NCBI GenBank assembly: GCA_024690205.1
Contig: JAILCX010000073.1
Coordinates: 1-51,352 of the forward strand
Length of the DNA stretch: 51,352 nucleotides
Source of the DNA: Lachnospiraceae bacterium
Lineage (GTDB): Bacteria; Bacillota; Clostridia; Lachnospirales; Lachnospiraceae
Reading direction: 5' to 3'
Part shown: positions 1 through 8,399 of the stretch, piece by piece
Layout of the letters: every line of letters begins with the position of its first letter
Position numbering within the stretch: position 1 is the first letter of the stretch
Notes under the pieces: generated by a model
Seen by the model: the letters and a program-made list of their open reading frames with translations, nothing else
Databases searched by the model: none
What the model was told of the DNA's origin: nothing
Program-made: the position numbers and the translations under genes

Positions 1-2
1 TT

Positions 3-347
3 GATGAGCTTGAACATTCTGCATCCGGTGACGGGACACTTCGTACAAGCATGTATTACTGTGATCCGATGCAGTCCGGACAGAAGGGACGTCTCGAAAA
101 AAATCACGAGTACATCCGCTATGTCATCCCTAAGGGAACTTTGCTCAAGCCTTTTACACAGGATGATATGACTCTTCTTATGAATCATATCAACAGTACA
201 CGCCGCCCTGGACTTCAGAATATGTCTCCTTATGAGATGATCCCGGAGGATGATCATGACATGCATCTTCTTATGAAGCTGCTGGGACTTCAGTTTATTG
301 ATCCCGATGATGTTAATCTTACTAAAAGTCTGCTTAACGTAGACTGA
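3..347 (+). CDS. IS30-family transposase, C-terminal part (cut by window edge)
   Basis: This is the C-terminal end of a DDE transposase. The reading frame is open from base 3 and stops with TGA at 345-347, so the true start lies outside the window. The segment YYCDPMQSGQKGRLEKNHEY followed by IRYVIPKG matches the region of IS30-family transposases that carries the last catalytic acid (the E of the RLEKNHEYIR stretch) and the conserved IRxxxPKG motif. A typical tail follows (MNHINSTRRPGLQNMSPYEM). About 115 residues are visible, with no frameshift, so the element may be intact upstream. It lies on the opposite strand to the neighbouring operon. The family call is by motif recognition, not alignment. 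Confidence 0.8.
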   Translation, partial: DELEHSASGDGTLRTSMYYCDPMQSGQKGRLEKNHEYIRYVIPKGTLLKPFTQDDMTLLMNHINSTRRPGLQNMSPYEMIPEDDHDMHLLMKLLGLQFIDPDDVNLTKSLLNVD

Positions 348-600
348 TAACCATTCAATTTCTTATCTGAGCAGTTTCATCCGTACTCCAAATCCATAGA
401 ATCGTGATAGAAACGGGTTGCGATAAGTATGGCAGAAAAATCGCAAGCCGTTTGGTTGAGTTGCGAACTTAAATAATTCATTTTGTTTAGTTGGCGTTTT
501 TACGGCCTTTTCGGACACAAAAAATGACCCGATCATGGGATTTTTCGGATCATTTCGTGATATGGGCCCTTAGGGGTTGCATTTACTCTGACAATCAAGC
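348..600 (+). mobile_element. Right end of the IS30-type element (boundary approximate)
   Basis: The non-coding stretch after the transposase stop contains an imperfect hairpin (523-532 against 545-554, 9 of 10 positions). It then has TTGCATTTACTCTGACAATC near 577-596, which resembles the inward-facing TTGC core of IS30-family terminal repeats. The left end is outside the window, so the inverted repeat cannot be matched and the boundary is an estimate. Bases 600-730 hold AT-rich sequence with no gene visible. Confidence 0.4.
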
Positions 601-730
601 ATAGGGTAAAATCAAGGATTTGACGCAACTGCTTCATTAAACTGGTGTGGATGGGGGTAAATATTAATATATTCAAATATGTAGGTATTCTCTTTTGCGG
701 TTAGTTAATTCATTAATATAGAATTAATCG

Positions 731-771
731 ATTAAAATAAAAATGGTTTACATAATATTATTATGTAAACC
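731..771 (-). terminator. Rho-independent terminator of the der-to-810 gene run
   Basis: A perfect 12-bp stem, GGTTTACATAAT (745-756) with ATTATGTAAACC (760-771), has a 3-base loop. On the minus strand it is followed by a T-rich tract (A-rich 731-743 on the plus strand). It sits about 40 bases past the last stop codon of the minus-strand genes and is oriented to stop their transcription. Confidence 0.85.
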
Positions 772-809
772 AGCTCGCTTTTTCTTATGATCCGGATATA
801 AAATCCGCG

Positions 810-1121
810 TTAAAATTTTAACTCAAATTTCTTTTTTTCGGCATCGTTCAGATAGTCAGATGCATGAACGGCTGCCTGGATCTCGCTTATATATTCGTTC
901 TTATCGATATAATCGATCCTTAAGTCTTCCGTATCCCCGTTTTTGTCGGTATTATCCGTATTTATGTATTTATTCCGATCGACCTTATCAATGTACTTTG
1001 ATTTAAATTTATCAATCTCTGATTCTTTGTTGCTTTTTCTGCGTTTACGCCATTTTATGAATGTATACACATAAACGATGATTATGAAAACAACAAGAAA
1101 AAATATAAGTCCTGTAGGCAT
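810..1121 (-). CDS. Small single-pass membrane protein, unknown function
   Basis: This 103-residue protein has one hydrophobic segment near the N-terminus (about residues 4-22, GLIFFLVVFIIIVYVYTFI), followed at once by basic residues KWRKRRKSNK. That predicts a membrane anchor with the remainder in the cytoplasm. The rest is charged and Asn/Asp/Lys-rich with no family motif I recognise. Its ATG overlaps the stop of the preceding kinase-like gene in a TAATG arrangement, so the two are probably translationally coupled. It is the last gene before the terminator at 731-771. The function is unknown. Confidence 0.65.
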   Translation of the reverse strand: MPTGLIFFLVVFIIIVYVYTFIKWRKRRKSNKESEIDKFKSKYIDKVDRNKYINTDNTDKNGDTEDLRIDYIDKNEYISEIQAAVHASDYLNDAEKKKFELKF

Positions 1122-1741
1122 TATCTGTTCTCAAAATCCTCAACAAACTGCTTGATGAGCGTTACGGTACCGTCTTCTCCAAGGATCGAACTGTTTATGC
1201 AAAGGTCATAGCTGTCTGCTCTTCCCCATTTCTTGGAAGAGTAGTAGTTATAATAGCTCTGACGCTGTTTATCCATCTTGATGCACATCTCTCTTGCTTC
1301 TTTTTCTGTCACGTTATGCTTGCTCATAACATGCTTTATCTTATACTCTTCGTCCGCATATATGAATATACGTACGCAATCCTTTCGATCTGCAAGTGCA
1401 TAATCGGCGCAACGTCCCACAATTACGCAGGGACCTTCTTCGGCGATCTTTTTGATCGTATCAAACTGTGCAAGAAAAATCTTTTGAGATATCGGCATAT
1501 CAACGAAATGTGTAGTGTTATATCCGAATGAATATGTGTCCATTACAAGGTTATAAAGAAATGAAGTTGTAGGACGTTCATCCTGGTTTTGAATGATCTC
1601 TTCGCAAAATCCGGATTCTTTTGCGGCTCTTGTCAAAAGCTCCTTATCGTAGCACTTTATACCGAGAGAATCAGCCAGTTTCTGGCCTATTTCATGTCCG
1701 GCAGATCCGTATTGTCTTGAGATAGTGATCACAGTCTTCAT
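1121..1741 (-). CDS. Cytidylate kinase-like family protein
   Basis: This 206-residue protein begins MKTVITISRQYGSAGHEIG, the glycine-containing nucleotide-binding loop of the cytidylate-kinase-like family (the Cytidylate_kin2 type common in Clostridia). A central GPCVIVGRCADYAL strand/loop and a C-terminal LID-like region rich in basic residues (KMDKQRQSYYNYY) are also typical. Classical Cmk (about 220 residues) differs in sequence, and these homologues often coexist with a true cmk, so CMP phosphorylation is possible but not shown. Other members of the family have no known substrate. The gene lies behind a probable internal promoter (1793-1801) and is coupled to the small membrane protein downstream. 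Confidence 0.75.
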   Translation of the reverse strand: MKTVITISRQYGSAGHEIGQKLADSLGIKCYDKELLTRAAKESGFCEEIIQNQDERPTTSFLYNLVMDTYSFGYNTTHFVDMPISQKIFLAQFDTIKKIAEEGPCVIVGRCADYALADRKDCVRIFIYADEEYKIKHVMSKHNVTEKEAREMCIKMDKQRQSYYNYYSSKKWGRADSYDLCINSSILGEDGTVTLIKQFVEDFENR

Positions 1742-1792
1742 ATATAATTCCTTTCTACATCAGCATGTATGCCTTGTATCATTCATATCTTT

Positions 1793-1817
1793 ATTATATC
1801 AAATATACTGTATATTT
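1793..1817 (-). promoter_or_regulatory. Candidate promoter and palindrome upstream of the kinase-like gene
   Basis: The minus strand reads TGATATAAT at 1801-1793, an extended -10 (TGn plus a perfect TATAAT). Directly upstream, where the -35 region would be, is a perfect palindrome AAATATACTGTATATTT (1801-1817, 8-bp arms around one base). The distance to the ATG at 1741 is about 50 bases. A -35 hexamer is not evident, so a regulator bound to the palindrome could either block or help the promoter. Confidence 0.45.
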
Positions 1818-1829
1818 AATATCGGTTTA

Positions 1830-2747
1830 TCAGTCACATTTTTCAAAAGTGGAATCATCGATCGAATAACTGAACGATAAAACGGTGCCGTTTTCAAAAA
1901 GGTTGATATAAACGGGAGCGGTCATATTTCCGGTCGATGCATATAACTCCAAAGCGCCGGTTTCGCTGTTTTCACCGTATATGCCAAGCGACTCACAGTA
2001 GATAAGATCCGTCTGTGTTACATCTTTTTCATCAAGATAATGATATTCAAGCACGAGGGAACCTGTATTTTCATCTTCTTCAATAAATACATAATCATCA
2101 TTTTTGATGGAACACCACGTTCCTTTGATCATTTCATAGGCTTCCTCGTATTCTACTGCAGCTTTCTTTTTAATTTCTTCTATCTGCTTTTTCTCGCTTT
2201 CAAACAGGTATTTGTCTTCATCGCCGTAATCTTCATAACCGAGATCGCATACAAAATAAGTGGTCAGGATCGCATAATCATCTGATCGTAAGTATCTTAT
2301 CTTAAATGAGATGTCGTTATACTCATCAGGGTGGAACTCAATACCGCTTATAAGATCGGCTTTCTTAAACTTTATCTCAATTGTCTGTTTTTTTTCGTTT
2401 ATCTTGAATGTAAATTTATTATCGGATATCTCCTCTCCGTCTTTATCAAAACAACGGACATAGCTTTCTTTATCGATCTCACCGTCATAATCAAAATATA
2501 TGGTCAGTTTTCCTTCCTCATATACTGATTTTTTAAGGATAAGATCATGTTCCTCATCGGGATCATCGTATTTGAAAACTTTACGCTTGCCGGTTTCATT
2601 GCCGTCATCATCTTTGGTATTTTTTGTCTCGTTCTTTTTATCAGCGGTAGATGATTCTTTTGTCTTTGCGCAACCGCATGATCCTATCACGACAAAAATA
2701 ACGATAAATACCAATAATAAAACTTTGATCACGGTTCTTCTTTTCAT
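1830..2747 (-). CDS. Predicted lipoprotein, unknown function
   Basis: This 305-residue protein has basic residues then a long hydrophobic stretch (about residues 7-23) ending IGSCGC, a lipobox with Cys24 as the likely lipidated residue. It should be anchored on the outer face of the membrane. A linker rich in Lys, Asp, Asn and Thr follows, then a beta-rich acidic region with repeated aromatic strands such as KLTIYFDYDG and IKGTWCSIKNDDYVFIEE. I recognise no family. The ATG overlaps the TGA of the upstream MATE gene by 4 bases (ATGA), so the two are co-translated. The stop is followed within 40 bases by the next promoter candidate. Confidence 0.7.
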   Translation of the reverse strand: MKRRTVIKVLLLVFIVIFVVIGSCGCAKTKESSTADKKNETKNTKDDDGNETGKRKVFKYDDPDEEHDLILKKSVYEEGKLTIYFDYDGEIDKESYVRCFDKDGEEISDNKFTFKINEKKQTIEIKFKKADLISGIEFHPDEYNDISFKIRYLRSDDYAILTTYFVCDLGYEDYGDEDKYLFESEKKQIEEIKKKAAVEYEEAYEMIKGTWCSIKNDDYVFIEEDENTGSLVLEYHYLDEKDVTQTDLIYCESLGIYGENSETGALELYASTGNMTAPVYINLFENGTVLSFSYSIDDSTFEKCD

Positions 2748-4117
2748 ATATGATCCTCTTCTTTCGGAAGGTTTTTAAAGAATCTCTGCATAAAATATAA
2801 TGAAGGTAATACTGAAAGTATAAAAGCAAGAGGCTGAGCCTCCTGGACGCCGTAAAGTCCCCTTATCTTAGGCAGAATGAACAAAGCGGGAATAAATAGT
2901 ACACCGCCTCTTAAAGAAGATAAAAGCGATGCAGCTGTTCTTTGACCGCTGCTTTGCATAAGCATTTCGGTGACCATGCAAAAAGGCATGAATAACTGCG
3001 CGACACAAAGAAGTCTTAAAGCTCTTGTCCCTATCATTATAACATCCGGATCATCCCTGAAAACCTGAATGATATTTCCCGAGAATATAAGGGTTAAGAA
3101 CGTTAATACAATAAGAACTATCTCGGATAAAATAAGCGTAAAGCTATATGCCACCCTTAAACGCCTGTATTTGCCCGCTCCGTAGTTAAATCCGCATACG
3201 GGCTGGAAACCCTGACCGATACCCAAAGCTATAGCAAAGAGGAAAAATGAAGCTCTGTTAACGATACTCATTGCGGCAACGGCTTCATCACCTCCGTATG
3301 AGCCGGATACAAAGTTAAGGACTATAGTTGCAAGAGATCCGAGGCTTTGTCTTAAAAGGCTCGGAAATCCTGTTGTCACGATATCAAAGAGCGTCTTATC
3401 GGCGATACTTATATTCTTAACTGACAGTTTGGATGATGTCTTTCCGAAAAGGAACATCGACAGTAAAAGACTGAAACTTATTACCTGTGATATCGCCGTT
3501 GACAGACCGGCACCTGCGATCCCCATATCGAGTTTGAAAATAAACAGTGCATCTCCTGCAATGTTTAAGATGCTTCCCGTCAAAAGTCCGATCATACCGA
3601 GAGATGCTTTACCTTCGTATCTTAATATGTTATTCAAGGTAAAGCTTGATACGATAAATGGCGAAGAAACAAGGATATAGTAAATATATATTTTGGCATA
3701 AGGTGCTATTGTCGGCGTGCTTCCGAGAAGCATGATAAGAGGATCTATAAAGATAAAACATAATGATCCGATGATTACGGCCAGAGAAAACGAACAGAAA
3801 AAGCCTGTGGATGCTATTATGCTTGCGCTTTGAGGGTCTTTGCTTCCAAGTTTTCTTGAAAGCATGCTTCCCGAACCCTGGCCGAACAAAAAGCCGACCG
3901 ATTGAAGGATAGCCATAAGACCAAATACGATGCCCACGGCTCCGCTGGCCGAATTTCCCAAAGTGCCGACAAAAGCCGTATCAACGATGTTATAGATACT
4001 CGTGACCATCATACTTAAAATAGTGGGGATGGCAAGAGTTATAACAAGACGCTTTACGGGTGTCTCGGTCATCTTTTTATATTGTTCGCTTACTTTGTTA
4101 CTATCGATATTTTCCAT
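2744..4117 (-). CDS. MATE-family efflux transporter
   Basis: At 457 residues this is the usual MATE size. There are about 12 predicted membrane helices in two similar halves. The N-terminal half begins PVKRLVITLAIPTILSMMVT and includes NIVDTAFVGTLGNSASGAVG; the second half includes LGIGQGFQPVCGFNYGAGKY, a region conserved in MATE proteins. These proteins expel cationic drugs or metabolites using a Na+ or H+ gradient; the substrate cannot be read from sequence. The ATG sits directly against the asparaginase stop codon (zero spacing), and the 3' end overlaps the lipoprotein start by 4 bases. Confidence 0.9.
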   Translation of the reverse strand: MENIDSNKVSEQYKKMTETPVKRLVITLAIPTILSMMVTSIYNIVDTAFVGTLGNSASGAVGIVFGLMAILQSVGFLFGQGSGSMLSRKLGSKDPQSASIIASTGFFCSFSLAVIIGSLCFIFIDPLIMLLGSTPTIAPYAKIYIYYILVSSPFIVSSFTLNNILRYEGKASLGMIGLLTGSILNIAGDALFIFKLDMGIAGAGLSTAISQVISFSLLLSMFLFGKTSSKLSVKNISIADKTLFDIVTTGFPSLLRQSLGSLATIVLNFVSGSYGGDEAVAAMSIVNRASFFLFAIALGIGQGFQPVCGFNYGAGKYRRLRVAYSFTLILSEIVLIVLTFLTLIFSGNIIQVFRDDPDVIMIGTRALRLLCVAQLFMPFCMVTEMLMQSSGQRTAASLLSSLRGGVLFIPALFILPKIRGLYGVQEAQPLAFILSVLPSLYFMQRFFKNLPKEEDHI

Positions 4118-5089
4118 TTAACCTGCGGTTATTGAAAAGATGTACCTTAAGAATCCGATATCACAGGATACGGTCAATGCAAGCCTCAACAAAATGGCTG
4201 CTTTTTGAGAAGAAAAACTGTATCCTGCAACTGTGTTTTTATTTAATAGATCTCCCGGCGATACATATCCGTTAACCGAGCGGGAACAAATAACAACAGG
4301 GATGGACAGACCTTCCATAAGACGTATCAGATCTTTTGAATACTCTCCCGCTCCAGCTCCTTCAAGGATAAGACCGTCTGACCGATCGGCCATCATCTTT
4401 AATATTTCGGGGTCGGCATCAACATTGAATTTATAGATATTTACTTTGGGAAGAGAGCTGATACCTTTTATATCAAAATATGTTCCGTTATAATCGCTTT
4501 TATCTTTGGTTTGAAGATAAGAAACATTACCTTTTTCAACAGTTCCGAGGATCTTTTGGGGATATGATCCAAACGCATCAACATCATCCGTTTTAGCTTT
4601 ATATACAAAAGCAGCCGAATAGATCTTGCCTGCAAAAGTAACGATCACTCCGCGCCCTGAAGAAGAATCATCGTAAGCAACTTTGACCGCATCATAAAGA
4701 TTTAAAGGGCCGTCAGTTTCCTTGGAATCAGCGGGTTTCATGGATCCGGTGATAACTACGGGTTTACCTGTCTTAACGGTATGTTTTAAGAAAAACGCAG
4801 TCTCTTCAAGAGTATCGGTACCGTGGGTTATGACAAAACCTTTTATGGTATCATCTTCGGATAGCTCATCTATCTTTTTGGCCAATCCTATCCATATGGA
4901 TGATGTTATATCGTCTGAGTTAATGTTGCAGATCTGAGAAGTCCTGATATTACAGATTTCGGATAAAGAAGCGTCTTTGATGAGTTCGTCGACAGACAAA
5001 ACACCGGGTTCATAACCCGATGCATAATTCTTATCTTCAGTTCCCGCTATCGTACCGCCGGTAGCAAGGATCATGACAGTATCAGCCAT
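4118..5089 (-). CDS. L-asparaginase (type I/II fold)
   Basis: This enzyme hydrolyses L-asparagine to aspartate and ammonia. At 323 residues it is the normal length. Both signature motifs are present: TGGTIAG (residues 10-16, first catalytic Thr) and HGTDTLEETAFFL (from residue 89, second Thr with Asp). The GSMKPADSKETDGPLNL region follows. There is no signal peptide, so the enzyme should be cytoplasmic. It lies between the MutS-like gene (23-base gap) and the MATE transporter (no gap). Residual glutaminase activity is possible. Confidence 0.92.
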   Translation of the reverse strand: MADTVMILATGGTIAGTEDKNYASGYEPGVLSVDELIKDASLSEICNIRTSQICNINSDDITSSIWIGLAKKIDELSEDDTIKGFVITHGTDTLEETAFFLKHTVKTGKPVVITGSMKPADSKETDGPLNLYDAVKVAYDDSSSGRGVIVTFAGKIYSAAFVYKAKTDDVDAFGSYPQKILGTVEKGNVSYLQTKDKSDYNGTYFDIKGISSLPKVNIYKFNVDADPEILKMMADRSDGLILEGAGAGEYSKDLIRLMEGLSIPVVICSRSVNGYVSPGDLLNKNTVAGYSFSSQKAAILLRLALTVSCDIGFLRYIFSITAG

Positions 5090-5112
5090 TTAAAGATATC
5101 CTCAAAAAATAA

Positions 5113-6627
5113 CTACGGCAGCTCCCAAATACCGTCATTTTCAAATCTTTTGACCATAGCGGAAGCATCATCGGTTATCTTTTCATCAAAACCGATCGAA
5201 TGTAAAAGGACTATGGCATTCGTAGTTGATGCTGCTCCGGGCTTTATCATATAAGAAAATCCGATATCGCCGTTTTCATCTATCTTTTCATCAAAGTGCC
5301 TGTTTTCGTAAGTATCATCAAGTATCTTTGTAAGTTCTCTATCATGAGTGGCCGCAAAACAAAATCTCTTTTGTGCATCAAGATCCTTAAGTATAACGGA
5401 TGAAGCCGCAATACGCTCTACGGTATTTGTTCCCTTTAAAAGCTCATCTACAAAGCAGCAAACATATCCGTCATATTCAGACCATTTTGAGATACGCTTG
5501 ACCGACTTGATCTCAGCCATATAAAAACTTTCATTACCCAAAAGATCATCGGTAAGGCTCATACTTGTGATCAGTCTGCATATAGGCGCTTTATATGATG
5601 ATGCGGGAACGGTATGCAGAGTCTGAGAAAAAAGGATACTCAAGGCAAGGCTTCTAAGGAATGTCGATTTGCCTGAAGCATTTGAGCCCGTTATAAGGAT
5701 ACTCTTTGTCGTATCAATCGAATTGGGAACGGGATCGTTAAGGAGCAGATGATACAATCCTTCGCAGATTATATGCTTATCATCGATAAATTTGGGGATC
5801 GCATATGTTTTAAAGTCGTTTCGAAGCTCTGCTATGGAGATATAAGAATCTATATAACCTATATGCTCAAGCAAAGAAACAATCTTATCCTTATTCTTTA
5901 ATACTTTATCCGTAAGGAAATAAAACCTTATGATATCGGCATGTGTAGACATCCTTATAAGATCGAGCAAAAGATCAAAAGGATTTCCACCTCCGCCGTT
6001 AGCGGTAACACCCGACAGATTGCCAAGGATGAAATTTCCGTGCGTCATACCCAAAAGACTCTTATATTCTTCAGGTTCAACACCCTTTATCTCACCGGAT
6101 AAACCTATCGCACGGAATACATAAGAAAAGCATGATAAAAACGGTCTCGTGTCTTTTAAGAGTCCGAAATATCTTACCGTATTTACTATAAACGAAAGTA
6201 AAAGAAGAATTATACCGACAGTGGCATCAAAAAAAGTGACGATCATACCGGTAAGGATCAATAATGCAGGAATAAACAAAAGAGTTTTGTTTATCTTCTT
6301 AACATTGTTTAAATGGTCAAGATATTCAAACACGGAGATCTTTTTAAGCTTGGAAAGCTTTGAAAGAGCAGCCTTTGTCTTTTTTAAACCGTCATCAGCG
6401 CTTGAATATCTGACTATCTCCTCTTCTCTTTTTTTCAATGCACCTTCATCAAACAAAGGAGTCCTTATCATATGATAAAGTATCTCTTCACCCAAAGAAG
6501 AACGTGTTTTATCTATCTTTAAAAACACGTCCTCAATACCGATATCGTTGGCAGTGATATCGTCAATATAAAATCCGTCTTTATGAGTCAGAAAATATCT
6601 TGATCTTCTAAAATCGTTATCAGCCAT
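5113..6627 (-). CDS. Membrane-anchored MutS-family ATPase
   Basis: This 504-residue protein ends in a clear MutS ATPase domain: Walker A GSNASGKS (314-321), then a SMSLTDDLLGNESFYMAE stretch, Walker B CFVDELLKGTN (391-401) and ATHDREL (427-432). The N-terminal part (about 30-110) resembles the MutS core. Two adjacent hydrophobic helices lie at about 115-132 and 136-155. It has no mismatch-recognition domain (no FxE motif) and no Smr nuclease, and it is much shorter than MutS (about 850). It is therefore not the canonical repair protein. This MutS-like subgroup recurs in Clostridia, but its role is not known. The start overlaps the amidohydrolase stop by 8 bases. Confidence 0.85.
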   Translation of the reverse strand: MADNDFRRSRYFLTHKDGFYIDDITANDIGIEDVFLKIDKTRSSLGEEILYHMIRTPLFDEGALKKREEEIVRYSSADDGLKKTKAALSKLSKLKKISVFEYLDHLNNVKKINKTLLFIPALLILTGMIVTFFDATVGIILLLLSFIVNTVRYFGLLKDTRPFLSCFSYVFRAIGLSGEIKGVEPEEYKSLLGMTHGNFILGNLSGVTANGGGGNPFDLLLDLIRMSTHADIIRFYFLTDKVLKNKDKIVSLLEHIGYIDSYISIAELRNDFKTYAIPKFIDDKHIICEGLYHLLLNDPVPNSIDTTKSILITGSNASGKSTFLRSLALSILFSQTLHTVPASSYKAPICRLITSMSLTDDLLGNESFYMAEIKSVKRISKWSEYDGYVCCFVDELLKGTNTVERIAASSVILKDLDAQKRFCFAATHDRELTKILDDTYENRHFDEKIDENGDIGFSYMIKPGAASTTNAIVLLHSIGFDEKITDDASAMVKRFENDGIWELP

Positions 6628-7897
6628 TTAATAACCTTTGCTTGATCTTTTCTACCTTATCGTAGATCGCTTCAGCACTTTCATCTAAATGGAATGTTCC
6701 GTTTTCATAAAGGATCTTTCCGTTTACCATCGTCATCTTTACATTGATCTTTGAGCCCGAATATACGATGTTTTTTGTGATGTTGTTAAGAGGCTGCATG
6801 TTCGGCATATTAAGATCGAGCATGATGATGTCGGCCTTTTTATCCTTATCAAGAACATCACAATCATCAAGACCCATGCATTTTGCTCCGTTAACGGTTG
6901 CCATCTTAAGGACTTTATCGGCATCAACCGCTGAAGCATCATTTTCACGGTATTTGGCAAGAGCCGTAACAAGAAACATCTCCCTGAACATATCCAGGCA
7001 ATTGTTGGATGCCGGACCATCCGTACCTATGGCTACGGGTATACCGTATTCAAGGTATTTGGATATGGGACAGATCCCAGATGCAAGTTTAAGATTTGAA
7101 GCGGGATTGGTAACAACATAAAGTCCGCGGTCTTTCATGATCTTAAAGTCTTCTTCATCAAGATAGATACCGTGATAAATACCTCCGCCGTATTCAAATG
7201 CTCCAAGTGAATCAAGGAGTTTTAAAGGTGACATTCCGTATCTTTCGATACATCCGTCAACTTCTGCTTTGGTCTCTGCAAGATGCAAAAATACAGGGGC
7301 TTTATACTTATGAGCCAGGTCCGCGGTCTTTTGCATAAGTTCTTTTGAAGTAGTGTATTCCGCATGAATGCCCAGTTTATAGCTTTGAAGCGAGCCTTCT
7401 TTATTAAGTTCGTTAAACATCTTTTCCTGGAGTTCTACAGACTGTGAAAAGTTGTTCATCGCACTTACCTGAACGCATCTGAAACCGCAATCATCCATGC
7501 TCTTTGCAATGGATTCGGGAGTAAGATACATGTCAAAGCAGGCAGTCATTCCGCTTGACAGATATTCCAGAACGGAAAGCTTGGACATCGTGTAGATATC
7601 CTCGGGCGTCATCTTTGCTTCAACAGGGAATATTTGTTCATTAAGCCATTTATCCAAAGGAAGATCATCGGCCAGTGAACGCAAAACGCTCATCCCGGAG
7701 TGAGTATGAGCATTCTTAAAGCCGGGCATCAATAGATTCCCGTTACAATCGATCTCTTTATCGAATGAAAGTAAAGGTCTGTCGCTTCCGTCTCCCAAAT
7801 AAGATATCCTGTCATCCGAGACGATAAGCTCACCTTTAAAAACAGGCTGTCCTTCTTTCATCGAAAGTATACGTGCATTTTTAAAAAGTATGTTCAT
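6620..7897 (-). CDS. Amidohydrolase, SAH / methylthioadenosine deaminase type
   Basis: This 425-residue member of the metal-dependent amidohydrolase superfamily has its metal ligands visible: HTH (His64, His66), a following IHAEYT (from His178), LHLAET (His205), YHGIY (His242) and the catalytic TDG (Asp293). Overall the pattern LMPGFKNAHTHSGM...DLPLDKWL matches the S-adenosylhomocysteine / 5'-methylthioadenosine deaminase group. The expected reaction releases ammonia from an adenine nucleoside to give the inosine form. Placement beside cytidine deaminase and purine nucleoside phosphorylase supports nucleoside turnover. Other deaminases of the same group (for example 8-oxoguanine or guanine) cannot be excluded. 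Confidence 0.82.
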   Translation of the reverse strand: MNILFKNARILSMKEGQPVFKGELIVSDDRISYLGDGSDRPLLSFDKEIDCNGNLLMPGFKNAHTHSGMSVLRSLADDLPLDKWLNEQIFPVEAKMTPEDIYTMSKLSVLEYLSSGMTACFDMYLTPESIAKSMDDCGFRCVQVSAMNNFSQSVELQEKMFNELNKEGSLQSYKLGIHAEYTTSKELMQKTADLAHKYKAPVFLHLAETKAEVDGCIERYGMSPLKLLDSLGAFEYGGGIYHGIYLDEEDFKIMKDRGLYVVTNPASNLKLASGICPISKYLEYGIPVAIGTDGPASNNCLDMFREMFLVTALAKYRENDASAVDADKVLKMATVNGAKCMGLDDCDVLDKDKKADIIMLDLNMPNMQPLNNITKNIVYSGSKINVKMTMVNGKILYENGTFHLDESAEAIYDKVEKIKQRLLNG

Positions 7898-7909
7898 GAT
7901 TTTTTCCTT

Positions 7910-8392
7910 TTATGAAAGATTGGCAGGACCAAATCCCTCGGGTAACAATTCTTTGAGTGCAAATACCTTGTAATCGGTCTCGGACTTCGCAACGATGACA
8001 ATGAACGATTCGGGATCGCAAAACTCCATCATGACCTGGCGGCATACCCCGCAGGGAAAGGCAAACTGATCGATCTTTTTGCCTTTGGGAGCACCGACTA
8101 TCGCGATAGCTTTAAACTGTCTTTGTCCTTCGGATACAGCTTTGAAGATCGCCGTCCTTTCGGCACAGTTTGAAGGTCCGTAAGCGGCGTTTTCTATATT
8201 GCATCCGTGATAAGTCCTTCCGTCCTTTGCAAGCAAAGCGGCGCCAACCGCATACTCGGAATAAGGGCAATATGCCTTTTCCCTTGCATCTATGGCATTT
8301 GAGATAAGGTCTCTTACCGGTATCGCTTTAAGAAGCTGCACAAGGCGATCGTTCATCTCTGCGTTATCGTCTTTTATAAACTCTCTTTTCAT
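7910..8392 (-). CDS. cdd: Cytidine deaminase
   Basis: This zinc enzyme deaminates cytidine and deoxycytidine to the uridine forms. The active site is complete: N-C-A-E-R (Cys76, catalytic Glu78) and PCGVCRQ (Cys114, Cys117), with the upstream CPYSEYAVGAALL substrate motif from residue 42. At 160 residues it is about 25-30 longer than typical tetrameric Cdd because of an N-terminal extension; the ATG at 8392 is the only start seen with an appropriate upstream context. It lies 7 bases after pnp and 12 bases before the amidohydrolase, in a salvage group. Confidence 0.93.
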   Translation of the reverse strand: MKREFIKDDNAEMNDRLVQLLKAIPVRDLISNAIDAREKAYCPYSEYAVGAALLAKDGRTYHGCNIENAAYGPSNCAERTAIFKAVSEGQRQFKAIAIVGAPKGKKIDQFAFPCGVCRQVMMEFCDPESFIVIVAKSETDYKVFALKELLPEGFGPANLS

Positions 8393-8399
8393 ATATTCC

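Noticed and set aside
5113-6627. Canonical mismatch-repair MutS or MutS2
   Set aside because: The length, lack of mismatch-recognition and Smr domains, and the two membrane helices do not fit either.
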